A stretch of 64,000 bases of DNA from Mediterraneibacter glycyrrhizinilyticus. GTDB taxonomy: Bacteria > Bacillota > Clostridia > Lachnospirales > Lachnospiraceae. Where the stretch lies: the NCBI RefSeq assembly GCF_016902345.1, contig NZ_JACJLR010000007.1, positions 35,281 to 99,280 on the forward strand. The letters are read 5' to 3'. The stretch's first letter is position 1. The number at the start of each line of letters is the position of its first letter. The position numbers were made by a program, and so were the translations under genes. Of this stretch, positions 56,235 to 63,774 are shown piece by piece. The notes below the pieces were generated by a model. It worked only from the letters and a program-made list of their open reading frames with translations, had not been told where the DNA came from and searched no databases.

Positions 56235-56679
56235 GCAGGCACAGCATCTTCAGGTTTCTCCGTGAATATTCACTTATCACCTTCTGGGGTTCGTCAGGGT
56301 CATAGAAAATTTTCTGCCCGCCGCCCACCCAAATCTCCGGGTTCAGTTCTCTGACCTCTTCAACAAATATATCGGCAGCGTTGGTCTTCCTGCTGTTCGT
56401 ATCTTCTTTTCCGATCATAATCCTGCCGTCTTCTGTGCTGTACGTGTACATGATCATATTGAAATTGTACGCGTCCCCGTCATTATCCAGGCCCATCCAT
56501 CGCTCAATCCCCACGATTTCTCCCACGGAATGTCCGGTGTACTTCACGCTTTGCACAACGAGTTTGACAGCGGAATAGAAAAAGCAGCCGATCCAGCATA
56601 TGAGAAAAAGCAAAATAAAGAATCTAAATACTGTGACGAAAGCACTGAATATTCCTTTGATCTTTTCTTTTATCTTCAT
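56152..56679 (-). CDS. DUF3592-like membrane protein
   Basis: This 175-residue protein has one membrane helix (about 15-40), then an outer domain (TGHSVGEIVGIERWMGLDNDGDAYNFNMIMYTYSTEDGRIMIG...KIFYDPDEPQKVI) that matches the DUF3592 pattern ending in YDPxxPxxV. The frame is open upstream but the ATG chosen follows GAGGG. The last ~20 residues lie in the overlap with the convergent surface-protein remnant and may be a new, read-through tail. Function unknown. Confidence 0.7.
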   Translation of the reverse strand: MKIKEKIKGIFSAFVTVFRFFILLFLICWIGCFFYSAVKLVVQSVKYTGHSVGEIVGIERWMGLDNDGDAYNFNMIMYTYSTEDGRIMIGKEDTNSRKTNAADIFVEEVRELNPEIWVGGGQKIFYDPDEPQKVISEYSRRNLKMLCLLTVPERSQVPTAFADRRVPAALTDLPA

Positions 56680-56817
56680 AGTTTTCCCTCTTATCATCCG
56701 AGTCAGACATATCCGCCCGGCTTGCTTCCTGCAGGAATAAAGTATATTTTTTATTATATAAGAACCATATGGAATCTGAAGCCGGGAAACTGTAAATCCT
56801 GTGTAAAATTGGAAAAC

Positions 56818-56865
56818 AAAGAAAGGGAAAGACGGCACAGCCCCTGCACAGGACTATGCCGTCTT
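56818..56865 (-). terminator. Probable terminator after the tRNA pair
   Basis: Stem AAGACGGCA / TGCCGTCTT with a 19-base loop, followed on the minus strand by TCCCTTTCTTTG. It lies 58 bp after tRNA-Cys. The rest of 56680-56922 is without a supported gene. Confidence 0.6.
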
Positions 56866-56922
56866 CCCGTAAGATGAAACTTCCTTGTAACCCGAAACCC
56901 TTGATCTTCCGGGCTTTTTAAG

Positions 56923-56994
56923 AGGCGCAGACCGGATTTGAACCGGTGAATCAGGGTGTTGCAGACCCACGCCTTACCACTTGGCTACTGCGCC
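56923..56994 (-). tRNA. tRNA-Cys (anticodon GCA), second copy
   Basis: The 72-nt sequence is identical to the tRNA-Cys at 23994-24065, with a few flanking bases (AAGAG on one side, TTAT on the other) also shared. CCA is not encoded. It is downstream of tRNA-Glu and probably in the same transcript. Confidence 0.95.
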
Positions 56995-57041
56995 TTATCC
57001 TGAGCACTCCGCGGCCACATCTCTGCCCGCTTACGTGCAAA

Positions 57042-57113
57042 TGACCCCGACGGGAATCGAACCCGTGTTACCGCCGTGAAAGGGCGATGTCTTAACCGCT
57101 TGACCACGGGGCC
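57042..57113 (-). tRNA. tRNA-Glu (anticodon TTC)
   Basis: The minus strand folds as a 72-nt tRNA: acceptor GGCCCCG/CGGGGTC, T-loop GGTTCGATTCC, and anticodon TTC in CCTTTCACG. CCA is not encoded. Confidence 0.95.
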
Positions 57114-57146
57114 ATACTGTCACCGCTACCGCAGTGACCGTTTTTT

Positions 57147-57175
57147 ATATTACCATAAGACATATTCTTTTGCAA
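57147..57175 (-). promoter_or_regulatory. Promoter of the tRNA-Glu/tRNA-Cys transcript
   Basis: Minus-strand TTGCAA, 17-bp spacer, TAATAT (57152-57147), about 33 bp before tRNA-Glu. Confidence 0.7.
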
Positions 57176-57199
57176 GCACTTTTTAAACTATTTCTTCTG

Positions 57200-58357
57200 C
57201 TAATTCTTCCGCTGCCCGAAATATGCCACGATCAGGTCCACCATCCTGTCATAACTCTGCACTCCGTCTGCCTGTCCGTTCACCTTCAGGTAGGTGTCAT
57301 TGATCCTGTCTGCCGTCTCGGAGATCCGGCCTTCATAGCTGTCCCAGAACCCATTGTTCGCAGCCAGTTCAGGTTCTGCCTCCGGTATCAGCATCGCTCT
57401 CACCTCCTGCCAGGCAGCGGGATCTGTCCTGTAGAGAGCGTTCATGCAGTACACCCATCCTGAAAGATATCCACTGTACTGGAAATCTGTCCTCTCAGAC
57501 CCGATACACGCCAGAAACGCAATAAAATTTGCTTCCCGCTCCTCCATAAACCCTCGCAGATGGGACAGTTCATGGCAGGCAGTAAACGGCTTATTATAAG
57601 CCGTCATGTCTCCATTATAGTTTGCCTCCACTGTAAAGGGGGAATATACTCCGCTGAGCCCCTGATAGGAGAGGATCTCAGAAACAGTCACCTTCTTCGG
57701 CTGAGGATAATATCCCTCGAGAGAGGGAAAGGTTTCCGCCAGCTTTTTCATCGCTTCCACAGCGCCTTCCTCCTCCGGAGCCTCCAGCTCCATAAGACCG
57801 CTGCTGTCCCGGGAAACCCCTTTGCTTACAGTATTCACTTCTTCCGTAAGCCAGATACAGACTTCCTTTAGTTCCTCGATGCTGTAGCTGAATGTAACGA
57901 TCCCTTCTTTCTCCGAAAACGACACCCTGTGGTAGTTGATCCCGCATCCCACTGTATAGAGGATTGCCAGGATCCCCACAGTCAGGATCACCTTCGAGAA
58001 CCAGGAAAATGTCCTGCTTCCCCCGCCTCCATATCGTATGTTCCGCGCGATCAAGATCACCACAGACACTGCAAAACCAAGAATCAGCAAATACAGACAC
58101 AGCTCCGCCACAGAAAATGGAAACAGGCCCATGATCCTTCCCACAGTTGTTACCAGCCATGGATAGATCGTCTCTGAATACCACTCTGCAAATGCCGGTA
58201 TCTGTGCAGATATCCCCATCAAGACTGCACTCGCTGCCAAAAGGATCACCGCCGCCGCGAGCCTTCGCCCCGCCTTTTGTTCTCCGGTACTCTTTTCCTT
58301 TCTGCTCGCTTCTACTCTGCCTGTATCTCCTCGTCCTTTCATCTTCCGTAACCTCAT
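57200..58357 (-). CDS. DUF3810 membrane protein with HExxH motif
   Basis: This 385-residue protein has a charged N-terminal tail, three membrane helices (about 32-55, 75-105 and 120-140) and an outer or cytoplasmic domain with ACHELSHLRGFMEEREANFIAFLAC, the DUF3810 hallmark. HELSH fits an HExxH zinc protease motif with a downstream E, but activity is not established for the family. An ATG five codons downstream has a slightly better ribosome site (AGG). The stop lies immediately before the tRNA promoter. Confidence 0.83.
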   Translation of the reverse strand: MRLRKMKGRGDTGRVEASRKEKSTGEQKAGRRLAAAVILLAASAVLMGISAQIPAFAEWYSETIYPWLVTTVGRIMGLFPFSVAELCLYLLILGFAVSVVILIARNIRYGGGGSRTFSWFSKVILTVGILAILYTVGCGINYHRVSFSEKEGIVTFSYSIEELKEVCIWLTEEVNTVSKGVSRDSSGLMELEAPEEEGAVEAMKKLAETFPSLEGYYPQPKKVTVSEILSYQGLSGVYSPFTVEANYNGDMTAYNKPFTACHELSHLRGFMEEREANFIAFLACIGSERTDFQYSGYLSGWVYCMNALYRTDPAAWQEVRAMLIPEAEPELAANNGFWDSYEGRISETADRINDTYLKVNGQADGVQSYDRMVDLIVAYFGQRKN

Positions 58358-58497
58358 CTCTTTTCGGAGGCTCTGTTCGCTCTTAAACAGGATTCCACCC
58401 TTCCTTCAGGTCCCGGCCGTTCTCTGTCAGACCGGACCCTGTTCCGTATATATCCTGAATTATACCTTTCCTGTCCCGTCCAGACAATACACAGATT

Positions 58498-59454
58498 TTA
58501 CCTCCTCCTTTCTGTATTCTCAGTGATGACAACAAGTTTTCCATTTTCTTTGCCCACCTCAAAGACAAGGGGATGATTTTCTTTCCATTGCGGTCTTCCC
58601 GCCGCCTGCTCTTCCCAGCTCCGGTATGCCTGCAGGAACCCTTCATGGATCAGTTTTTCCGCATCCATTCTTGCCTCCACAGCCTCGCTGTACCGCTCAA
58701 AGCATCCGATATAATATCTCTTCCCCTTAAATCCGATATACACCCGGTATCTGCCGTTTTTCATCCTGCTGACCCCGCGGAATCCACTTGTATTGTCCCG
58801 TCTGTATTTTCTCTTTTCCAGCATCTCAATGCAGGTTCCATCCAGGATATGAAGCTGGGTGGAAATATTTTTCCGGTTCTCACTCTGAAGACAGCCGCAG
58901 CTTTTATAGCCGCCATGCATCAGAGAATCCTCCGAGATATCCACCTCATTTCCGCACTCGCACCGGCAGTGCCAGAATACCGAACCTTTGTAATTCCGCT
59001 CCTCCGTTGCGTGCAGAACAGTCAGTCTTCCTATGTGATATCCTGCCAGCTCCCTTCGTCCTCTTCCATATACTGTCCTGGAATGTCCTCCACAGCTCTT
59101 CACATTCCCCGCTTTCAGATCATGTGCTGTCACTGCTTTTTCCTTCCCACAGTCACAGCGGCACAGCCAGCATGTCCTTCCGTTTTTATTTTCGACCCGT
59201 CGGATCACTGTGAGACGTCCGAATACTTTTCCGGTCAGGTCTTCCGCCCTGCGTCCATTTCGTGCACTTTTTTTCGGAACACATCCACAGTTTGTCACAC
59301 TCCCCCGAACGAGCCTTTTCGTCTCCACGAGCAGTTCGTTCCCGCAATCACAGCGGCATCTCCACATCACATATCCCTGTTTCCGTCTGTCTGTCTTTTC
59401 TGTCACTGTGAGTTTTCCAAATCGCTGCCCTGTCAGGTCTTTTCTTTTGGCCAT
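58498..59454 (-). CDS. AP2-domain DNA-binding protein with three zinc-ribbon repeats
   Basis: This ~318-residue protein has three tandem ~60-residue modules of the form DLTGxRFGkLTV...WxCRCDCGnE...SCGC, each with a CxCxC...C zinc-binding pattern. A C-terminal AP2/ERF-like domain (SGFRGVSRMKNGRYRVYIGFKGKRYYIGCFERYSEAVEARMDAEK) follows. AP2 in bacteria is usually seen in homing endonucleases and phage or mobile-element proteins; here no HNH motif is seen, so a DNA-binding regulator is more likely. The ATG follows GAGG; an ATG nine codons upstream is possible. The region upstream contains an apparent invertible promoter. Confidence 0.8.
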   Translation of the reverse strand: MAKRKDLTGQRFGKLTVTEKTDRRKQGYVMWRCRCDCGNELLVETKRLVRGSVTNCGCVPKKSARNGRRAEDLTGKVFGRLTVIRRVENKNGRTCWLCRCDCGKEKAVTAHDLKAGNVKSCGGHSRTVYGRGRRELAGYHIGRLTVLHATEERNYKGSVFWHCRCECGNEVDISEDSLMHGGYKSCGCLQSENRKNISTQLHILDGTCIEMLEKRKYRRDNTSGFRGVSRMKNGRYRVYIGFKGKRYYIGCFERYSEAVEARMDAEKLIHEGFLQAYRSWEEQAAGRPQWKENHPLVFEVGKENGKLVVITENTERRR

Positions 59455-59493
59455 AGTCTTAACCTCAATGCTCCTTTCCATATTTCCACATAC

Positions 59494-59537
59494 GCAAAAG
59501 GGACAGGCTCCTTTTTATCGGGGCCTGACCCTTTTGC
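59494..59537. repeat. REPIN-like inverted repeat
   Basis: Arms GCAAAAGGGaCAGGCtCC and GGGGCCTGaCCCTTTTGC pair in 16 of 18 positions around an 8-base loop. Related in form to the hairpins at 22-64 and 8063-8122. It lies between the AP2 gene and the invertible segment, so a flipped promoter would transcribe it. Confidence 0.7.
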
Positions 59538-59540
59538 ACC

Positions 59541-59575
59541 GGGAAGTGTCCGATCTCTATTTTTGGATACTTCCC
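59541..59575. repeat. Second hairpin in the AP2 leader
   Basis: Arms GGGAAGTGTCC and GGATACTTCCC pair in 10 of 11 positions around a 13-base loop. It is directly next to the preceding hairpin. Confidence 0.65.
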
Positions 59576-59589
59576 TTGAACCGCCTCAT

Positions 59590-59614
59590 GACGACATAAT
59601 AAATATTATGTTGT
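59590..59614 (+). repeat. Left inverted repeat of invertible segment
   Basis: The 25-base site is itself near-palindromic (core ACATAATA-AA-TATTATGT). It matches the site at 59870-59894 read on the opposite strand in 24 of 25 bases, so the two flank the segment in inverted orientation. Confidence 0.85.
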
Positions 59615-59746
59615 GATATGAGCTTCACGAAAGGATTCTCATATTTTTTCGCCTACATACTGGAATATATTTCCTGAAATGGAATTATATGGAAATAAGT
59701 CAGAACGGGAGGAACCATCCCATGTAAAGAGAGTCTAAAATCAAGT

Positions 59747-59775
59747 GCCACAGTTTGTGGCTTCTTTATTTTTTG
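59747..59775 (+). terminator. Terminator inside the invertible segment
   Basis: Stem GCCACA / TGTGGC with a 3-base loop followed by TTCTTTATTTTTT on +. It would block transcription entering from the left before it reaches the internal promoter. Confidence 0.65.
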
Positions 59776-59809
59776 TCTACGATACATTTCAAATTCTCCG
59801 CTATGTTTA

Positions 59810-59838
59810 TTGACATTAACAGACTCTTATTATAGAAT
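59810..59838 (+). promoter_or_regulatory. Sigma-A promoter inside the invertible segment
   Basis: TTGACA (59810-59815), exactly 17 bp, then TAGAAT (59833-59838). In this orientation it reads rightwards and would make RNA antisense to the recombinase gene. Confidence 0.75.
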
Positions 59839-59869
59839 AGATGAGACTAAAGGCACTAATAATCTGACA

Positions 59870-59894
59870 ACAACATAATATTTATTATGTTGTC
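59870..59894 (-). repeat. Right inverted repeat of invertible segment
   Basis: A 25-base site with core ACATAATA-TT-TATTATGT; its minus strand matches the left site in 24 of 25 bases. It overlaps the last codons and stop of the recombinase gene, so inversion would leave the gene intact only because the site itself is regenerated. Confidence 0.85.
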
Positions 59895-60742
59895 TCGAGA
59901 ATTTTTATCTTCTCAATATTTCTTCTCCACTCTTTGATTCCCTCAGACGCATAGATCCTCGTCACATCAAGATTACTGTGACCAAGCAGATCGGCAAGAT
60001 TGATCAGATTTTTCGTCTCTTTATAAAAAGTTCTTGCAAACAGATGGCGCAGATTGTGGGGAAATACTTTTTCCAGAGCAACTCCCGCCCGCTCTGCAGC
60101 CTGTTTCATTTCTTTCCATATGTTAGACCGGTCCTTTTCCTTCCCCGTCCGCGTACAAAATATCATTCCCGAACGGATCTTGTTTTTTCTTATATAAAAA
60201 AGCAGCTTCTTTTTCAATGCTGTCGGGATGACAACGATCCTGTGCTTGCCTTTATTACATACTTTGATCACCCCGCTCTGAATGTTATCTGTGCGGAAAA
60301 ACTTCAGTTCGCTGACCCGGATTCCAGTCGCTCCCATTGTTTCCATGATCATGGCAAGCTGCTCTTTCCCGTCGCTGCGCGCCGTTCTCACAAGTTTTTG
60401 GAATTCCTCTTTACTCAGCTCACGTTCCATCTGATGCAGATTGATCCTCTGCACTTTTATCCTTTTCAGTTTCAGCCTTCCCAGTTCCAGAAAACTCAGG
60501 AACTGATTGAGGGCGACCAGCATGGAATTTACGCTGCTGACCGCATACCGTTCGATCAGCCATTCTTTATATCTGAGAAGGATCTCTTTGCTGACCTCTC
60601 TGCTCTCACCGGTAAAATCTATGAACTTTTTTATATCTCTCGTATATTTTTCGATCGTTGCTGTCGAATTCTCTTTCTCCTGAAGATATTCTCTGAATTC
60701 CATCAGAGCACTCTTCTCTATGATCACTGATTTCCTTTTCAT
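59885..60742 (-). CDS. Tyrosine recombinase (XerC/D-like), probable DNA invertase
   Basis: This 285-residue recombinase has an N-terminal SAM-like core-binding domain (about 12-95) and a catalytic domain with R142 (ATGIRVSEL), a probable K166, H229 and R232 (HNLRHLF), H255 (GHSN) and nucleophile Y264 (TRIYAS). The length and motifs fit simple site-specific recombinases. No excisionase or phage genes are present. Its 3' end contains one of two inverted sites that flank a promoter-bearing segment, so it probably acts on that switch. ATG follows GGGGAGAAG. It may carry an AT-rich promoter in the 60743-60843 gap, but none was clear. Confidence 0.92.
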   Translation of the reverse strand: MKRKSVIIEKSALMEFREYLQEKENSTATIEKYTRDIKKFIDFTGESREVSKEILLRYKEWLIERYAVSSVNSMLVALNQFLSFLELGRLKLKRIKVQRINLHQMERELSKEEFQKLVRTARSDGKEQLAMIMETMGATGIRVSELKFFRTDNIQSGVIKVCNKGKHRIVVIPTALKKKLLFYIRKNKIRSGMIFCTRTGKEKDRSNIWKEMKQAAERAGVALEKVFPHNLRHLFARTFYKETKNLINLADLLGHSNLDVTRIYASEGIKEWRRNIEKIKILETT

Positions 60743-60837
60743 AATCTTCTTCTCCCCTTCTGTAACACTTTCTTACTCTTATTTTCATTCACTTTTTTGA
60801 TATAATACATTAAAAAACATTTTTCCCTTTTATGTAA

Positions 60838-60879
60838 AGACAAAAAACGGGAAGCATCTGCCCGGATGCCTCCCGTTTT
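60838..60879 (-). terminator. Terminator after the PfkB-kinase gene
   Basis: A 14-bp stem (AAAACGGGAGGCAT with ATGCTTCCCGTTTT, one mismatch) and an 8-base loop, followed on the minus strand by TTGTCTTT. Confidence 0.85.
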
Positions 60880-60913
60880 ACAGTTTTTATCCATCTGATC
60901 CTTCTCTTTTTCT

Positions 60914-61765
60914 TTAAAGCCACTCCGTCGCTCCCACGACGCCCACTGCCCTGGCTCCACACCGGTTCCCGTACTCTGCGCACTCCAGCGGGCTTTTCCC
61001 CTCCGACAGCGCAAAGAGAAATCCTGCGGCAAAACTGTCGCCTGCGCCGGTCGTATCAATACACACAGCACCCTCTTCCGCAGGGATCCACACTCCCTCC
61101 TTTTCTTTTTCCAGAAGATAGCATCCCCGGCCGCCGCATTTGACAACAACAGTTCCTGCTCCTGAATCCCTCAGTGTCTGCGCAGCTTCCTCCACCGTGT
61201 CTTTCCCTGTCAGGAGCAGAGCCTCTTCCTCGTTTGGGAAAAGATAATCCACATACTGGAGCGCGCAGGCGATCTCTTCCGCCGTCTCATTCTTCTTGCG
61301 CTTCGTCATATCCGCGCAGACCGTTTTCCCCAACTCCTTTGCATGGCGAAATATCTTTTCCATCTCCTCCGGCCCAATCTCCGGGAATACGAAAATGCTC
61401 GCAAAACATACGATCCCTGCGCTCTCCGGAAAGGGCATATGAATATCTTCAATGGTAAGTTTCCTCAATGTACTCTGCGGATCCGTCAGAAAATGCCTGG
61501 CTCCCTTTCTGTCGATCAGAACAACGTTGATCCCTGTGGGGATTTCTTTTCTCGTACAGTCTTCCGGAAGCTCTATCCTGTATTTCCGACAGTGTTCCAC
61601 AATATAATCCCCGGCCCTGTCAAAACCGATCACCGTCTCCAGCCGGACCTTTTTTCCGAATTTTGCAAGGACTGTGGCCTCATTCAGCGCATCCAGGATG
61701 GCCGCTCCAATGATGATGATCTCAGGAGTTGTCTGTCTCATTTTAAATTTCATTTTCCTTTTCAT
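60914..61765 (-). CDS. PfkB-family carbohydrate kinase
   Basis: This 283-residue ribokinase-fold kinase phosphorylates a sugar or nucleoside; the substrate cannot be told from sequence. The C-terminal signature DTTGAGDSFAAGF carries the catalytic aspartate, and the N-terminal part starts with IIIIGAAILD. Upstream ATGs are possible at residues 1, 5 and 9; spacing to GGAGG is very short for the first. It lies 9 bp after the membrane-protein gene, so they may be co-transcribed. Confidence 0.9.
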   Translation of the reverse strand: MKRKMKFKMRQTTPEIIIIGAAILDALNEATVLAKFGKKVRLETVIGFDRAGDYIVEHCRKYRIELPEDCTRKEIPTGINVVLIDRKGARHFLTDPQSTLRKLTIEDIHMPFPESAGIVCFASIFVFPEIGPEEMEKIFRHAKELGKTVCADMTKRKKNETAEEIACALQYVDYLFPNEEEALLLTGKDTVEEAAQTLRDSGAGTVVVKCGGRGCYLLEKEKEGVWIPAEEGAVCIDTTGAGDSFAAGFLFALSEGKSPLECAEYGNRCGARAVGVVGATEWL

Positions 61766-61774
61766 TCTCCTCCG

Positions 61775-63028
61775 TCAGTAAACCGTAATTTTTCCCGAAG
61801 CTGTGACCGCACATTCTGCCTCGTCCATATATATGTCCTCTCTGAGCTTATCTTCATAATCCTCCTCATTGATCAGTTCCCACTGGGCTGCGTCTGTCAG
61901 CCTCAAACAGATCTGAGCCGCCGCTCCCTGACATTGACTTCCAAGCCACTGTGCGCATTCCTCTTTGAAATCATGGAACTGCTGCTTTGTGCATACGCTG
62001 TCTGAAATGAAGATATATGTATTCGCAGAGAGTGTCTGCAGCACATTTTCCTCCGTCACGTTCTGAACTTCCGCATCCTGAACTGTACTGCTCACGTCGC
62101 TGTAAATCTTGATCCCGCTCTCCTGGAAAATCTGCGCTGCAAATTCTCTCATCCGGCTCTCGTACAGTAGTTTCAGCCCGATATTTCCGTAATCATCTTC
62201 GTAATGATATTCTCCGTCCTCATAGGTCCGATATACCGTCACCACATCCGCCCGGGTCCCGGACTTCGGATATGCTTCCAGATGTTCCTCTTCCAGTACC
62301 CCCGCCTCCGCATAGGACAGATAGCAGAACTCCTCCCGATATTTCTCTTCCAGATATGTGAGGAGAGACTCGATAGATGTGACCGCATTCTTCTGCGTAT
62401 CCGTAAGTTCATCATAATCCGTGGGAAGTCCCGCCTCTTCCAGCAGTTCTTTCTGCCGCTGTGTCAGTTCGATCCTCCCCTGTTCCTCGTCCCGGGTTCG
62501 CTTTTCCTGTGTTTCCCCAGCCTGATCAGAGACCGGCTGAAATCCTGCAATGCGCCCGGTATTTCTGTAATACGCAGCTGTGACACTGCTGCACCCTGAC
62601 AATCTGGTATAATCCTCGCCGGATATCTCCATCCGAAGGGTCTCCCCCAGGCTGTCCGTTCCTTTCAGGTAATAGTGCTGCGTGAAAACCGAATGTGCCC
62701 TCGACTTACCGGTCTGTATCTCTGATAATGTAACGCTCTCCGGGCCGGATACAAGATCAAGGACAACACTCCGCGCAAACCAGACACCGATGCCCACACA
62801 CACGGCCACAACGATACCCCTGGCAGCCTTAACCGAGGCAGGAAAATTCCCTTTGCTCCGTGCGATACGCACGATCACATAAGCACACACGATCCATACG
62901 ACAAGTACATCACATATCTCATCAACCATGACAAAGGATCCGGTCTTCGGCAGAAACAGCCCTGCCACGATCACAGCAAGTACAAGAACACATAAAATGA
63001 TCTCCCAGGATCGTATTCCCCTTTTCAA
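61775..63028 (-). CDS. Membrane protein of unknown function
   Basis: I do not recognise this 417-residue protein. It has three membrane helices (about 10-26, 34-55 and 70-88) and an acidic ~310-residue soluble domain with Glu/Tyr-rich segments (AYPKSGTRADVVTVYRTYEDGEYHYEDDYGNIGLKLLYESRM). The start codon is TTG after GGGGGAG. Its coupling to the PfkB-kinase gene may be incidental. No toxin or enzyme motif was seen. Confidence 0.55.
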   Translation of the reverse strand: MKRGIRSWEIILCVLVLAVIVAGLFLPKTGSFVMVDEICDVLVVWIVCAYVIVRIARSKGNFPASVKAARGIVVAVCVGIGVWFARSVVLDLVSGPESVTLSEIQTGKSRAHSVFTQHYYLKGTDSLGETLRMEISGEDYTRLSGCSSVTAAYYRNTGRIAGFQPVSDQAGETQEKRTRDEEQGRIELTQRQKELLEEAGLPTDYDELTDTQKNAVTSIESLLTYLEEKYREEFCYLSYAEAGVLEEEHLEAYPKSGTRADVVTVYRTYEDGEYHYEDDYGNIGLKLLYESRMREFAAQIFQESGIKIYSDVSSTVQDAEVQNVTEENVLQTLSANTYIFISDSVCTKQQFHDFKEECAQWLGSQCQGAAAQICLRLTDAAQWELINEEDYEDKLREDIYMDEAECAVTASGKITVY

Positions 63029-63093
63029 TATAACTCCCCCTCTCTTTCATTATCTTCATTTCTCGGACAGACAAATTTCTCCCTCTATCCTCT

Positions 63094-63774
63094 TTACTTG
63101 TAATGGACCAGATCATATGGATAGTACAGCGTATGCTCCATTCCTGTATCATCTAGCCTCAATATCTTCGCAGCTGCTCCCGCTTCAAAACTCCAATAAC
63201 CATAGTATATGTTTTGTCTGCTCTTATGCGCTTCATAGCAGCCACAGCCTTCTCTGTACCAGCCGGACAGGTACTCCTTCAGACACTTCGCCTTGTTCTC
63301 AGTCACTACCGCTCTCTGAAGCACAGAAAATTCTTTCGGAAAGAGAAGATCAAGCCCGGCTCCTGCCGCCTCATCTCCGATCCAGGAACTCAAAAGAAAA
63401 CGCAAAAGCCAGTCGCTGATCTTTGCCCCATCCAGCAGTTCTCTGATTTCTTTTGCCACTGCTGTTTCTCCGCCAAATAAAACTCCCAGTGAGATCATCG
63501 TCAGATTTTTGTTGTAGTTCTCCGGTTCCCACACCTCTTTCCAGCTTTTCAGCAGATCCGTATACTCTCCCTCCAGCAATGACAGTTCATCCCCCCTGGA
63601 ATATTTCGCTGTGAATATTCCCAATTTCAGATCATGGATTTTGCCTTTTACAGCCAGTGTTCTCTCCGGTTTTACTTCACCGTCTGCAAGCTTATCAGAG
63701 AACCTTTTTATCCTTGCCTGGTCTTCATCTATAAAGACATTAAAACATTCCACATCTTTTATCTGATCTCTCAT
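63094..63774 (-). CDS. PoNi/DUF1911-like immunity protein
   Basis: This 226-residue helical protein ends with YYGYWSFEAGAAAKILRLDDTGMEHTLYYPYDLVHY, the C-terminal signature of DUF1911 (PoNi) proteins, which protect against PoNe DNase toxins. No PoNe toxin or secretion gene lies within the window on this side; the next bases upstream look like an insertion-sequence end, so the toxin may have been lost or lie further out. ATG follows GGGAG. Confidence 0.72.
   Translation of the reverse strand: MRDQIKDVECFNVFIDEDQARIKRFSDKLADGEVKPERTLAVKGKIHDLKLGIFTAKYSRGDELSLLEGEYTDLLKSWKEVWEPENYNKNLTMISLGVLFGGETAVAKEIRELLDGAKISDWLLRFLLSSWIGDEAAGAGLDLLFPKEFSVLQRAVVTENKAKCLKEYLSGWYREGCGCYEAHKSRQNIYYGYWSFEAGAAAKILRLDDTGMEHTLYYPYDLVHYK

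Larger units (their letters stand above)
59615..59869. promoter_or_regulatory. Predicted invertible promoter segment
   Basis: This 255-bp AT-rich segment lies between two inverted 25-base sites and next to a tyrosine recombinase gene, the usual design of a phase-variable switch. It contains a terminator and a sigma-A promoter, both pointing right in this sequence. If flipped, the promoter would point left towards the AP2 gene (start at 59454). No open reading frame of significance is present. Confidence 0.75.

Noticed and set aside
58498..60742. Prophage or integrative element around the tyrosine recombinase
   Set aside because: No excisionase, structural, replication or conjugation genes are nearby, and the flanking inverted sites fit a DNA invertase better.
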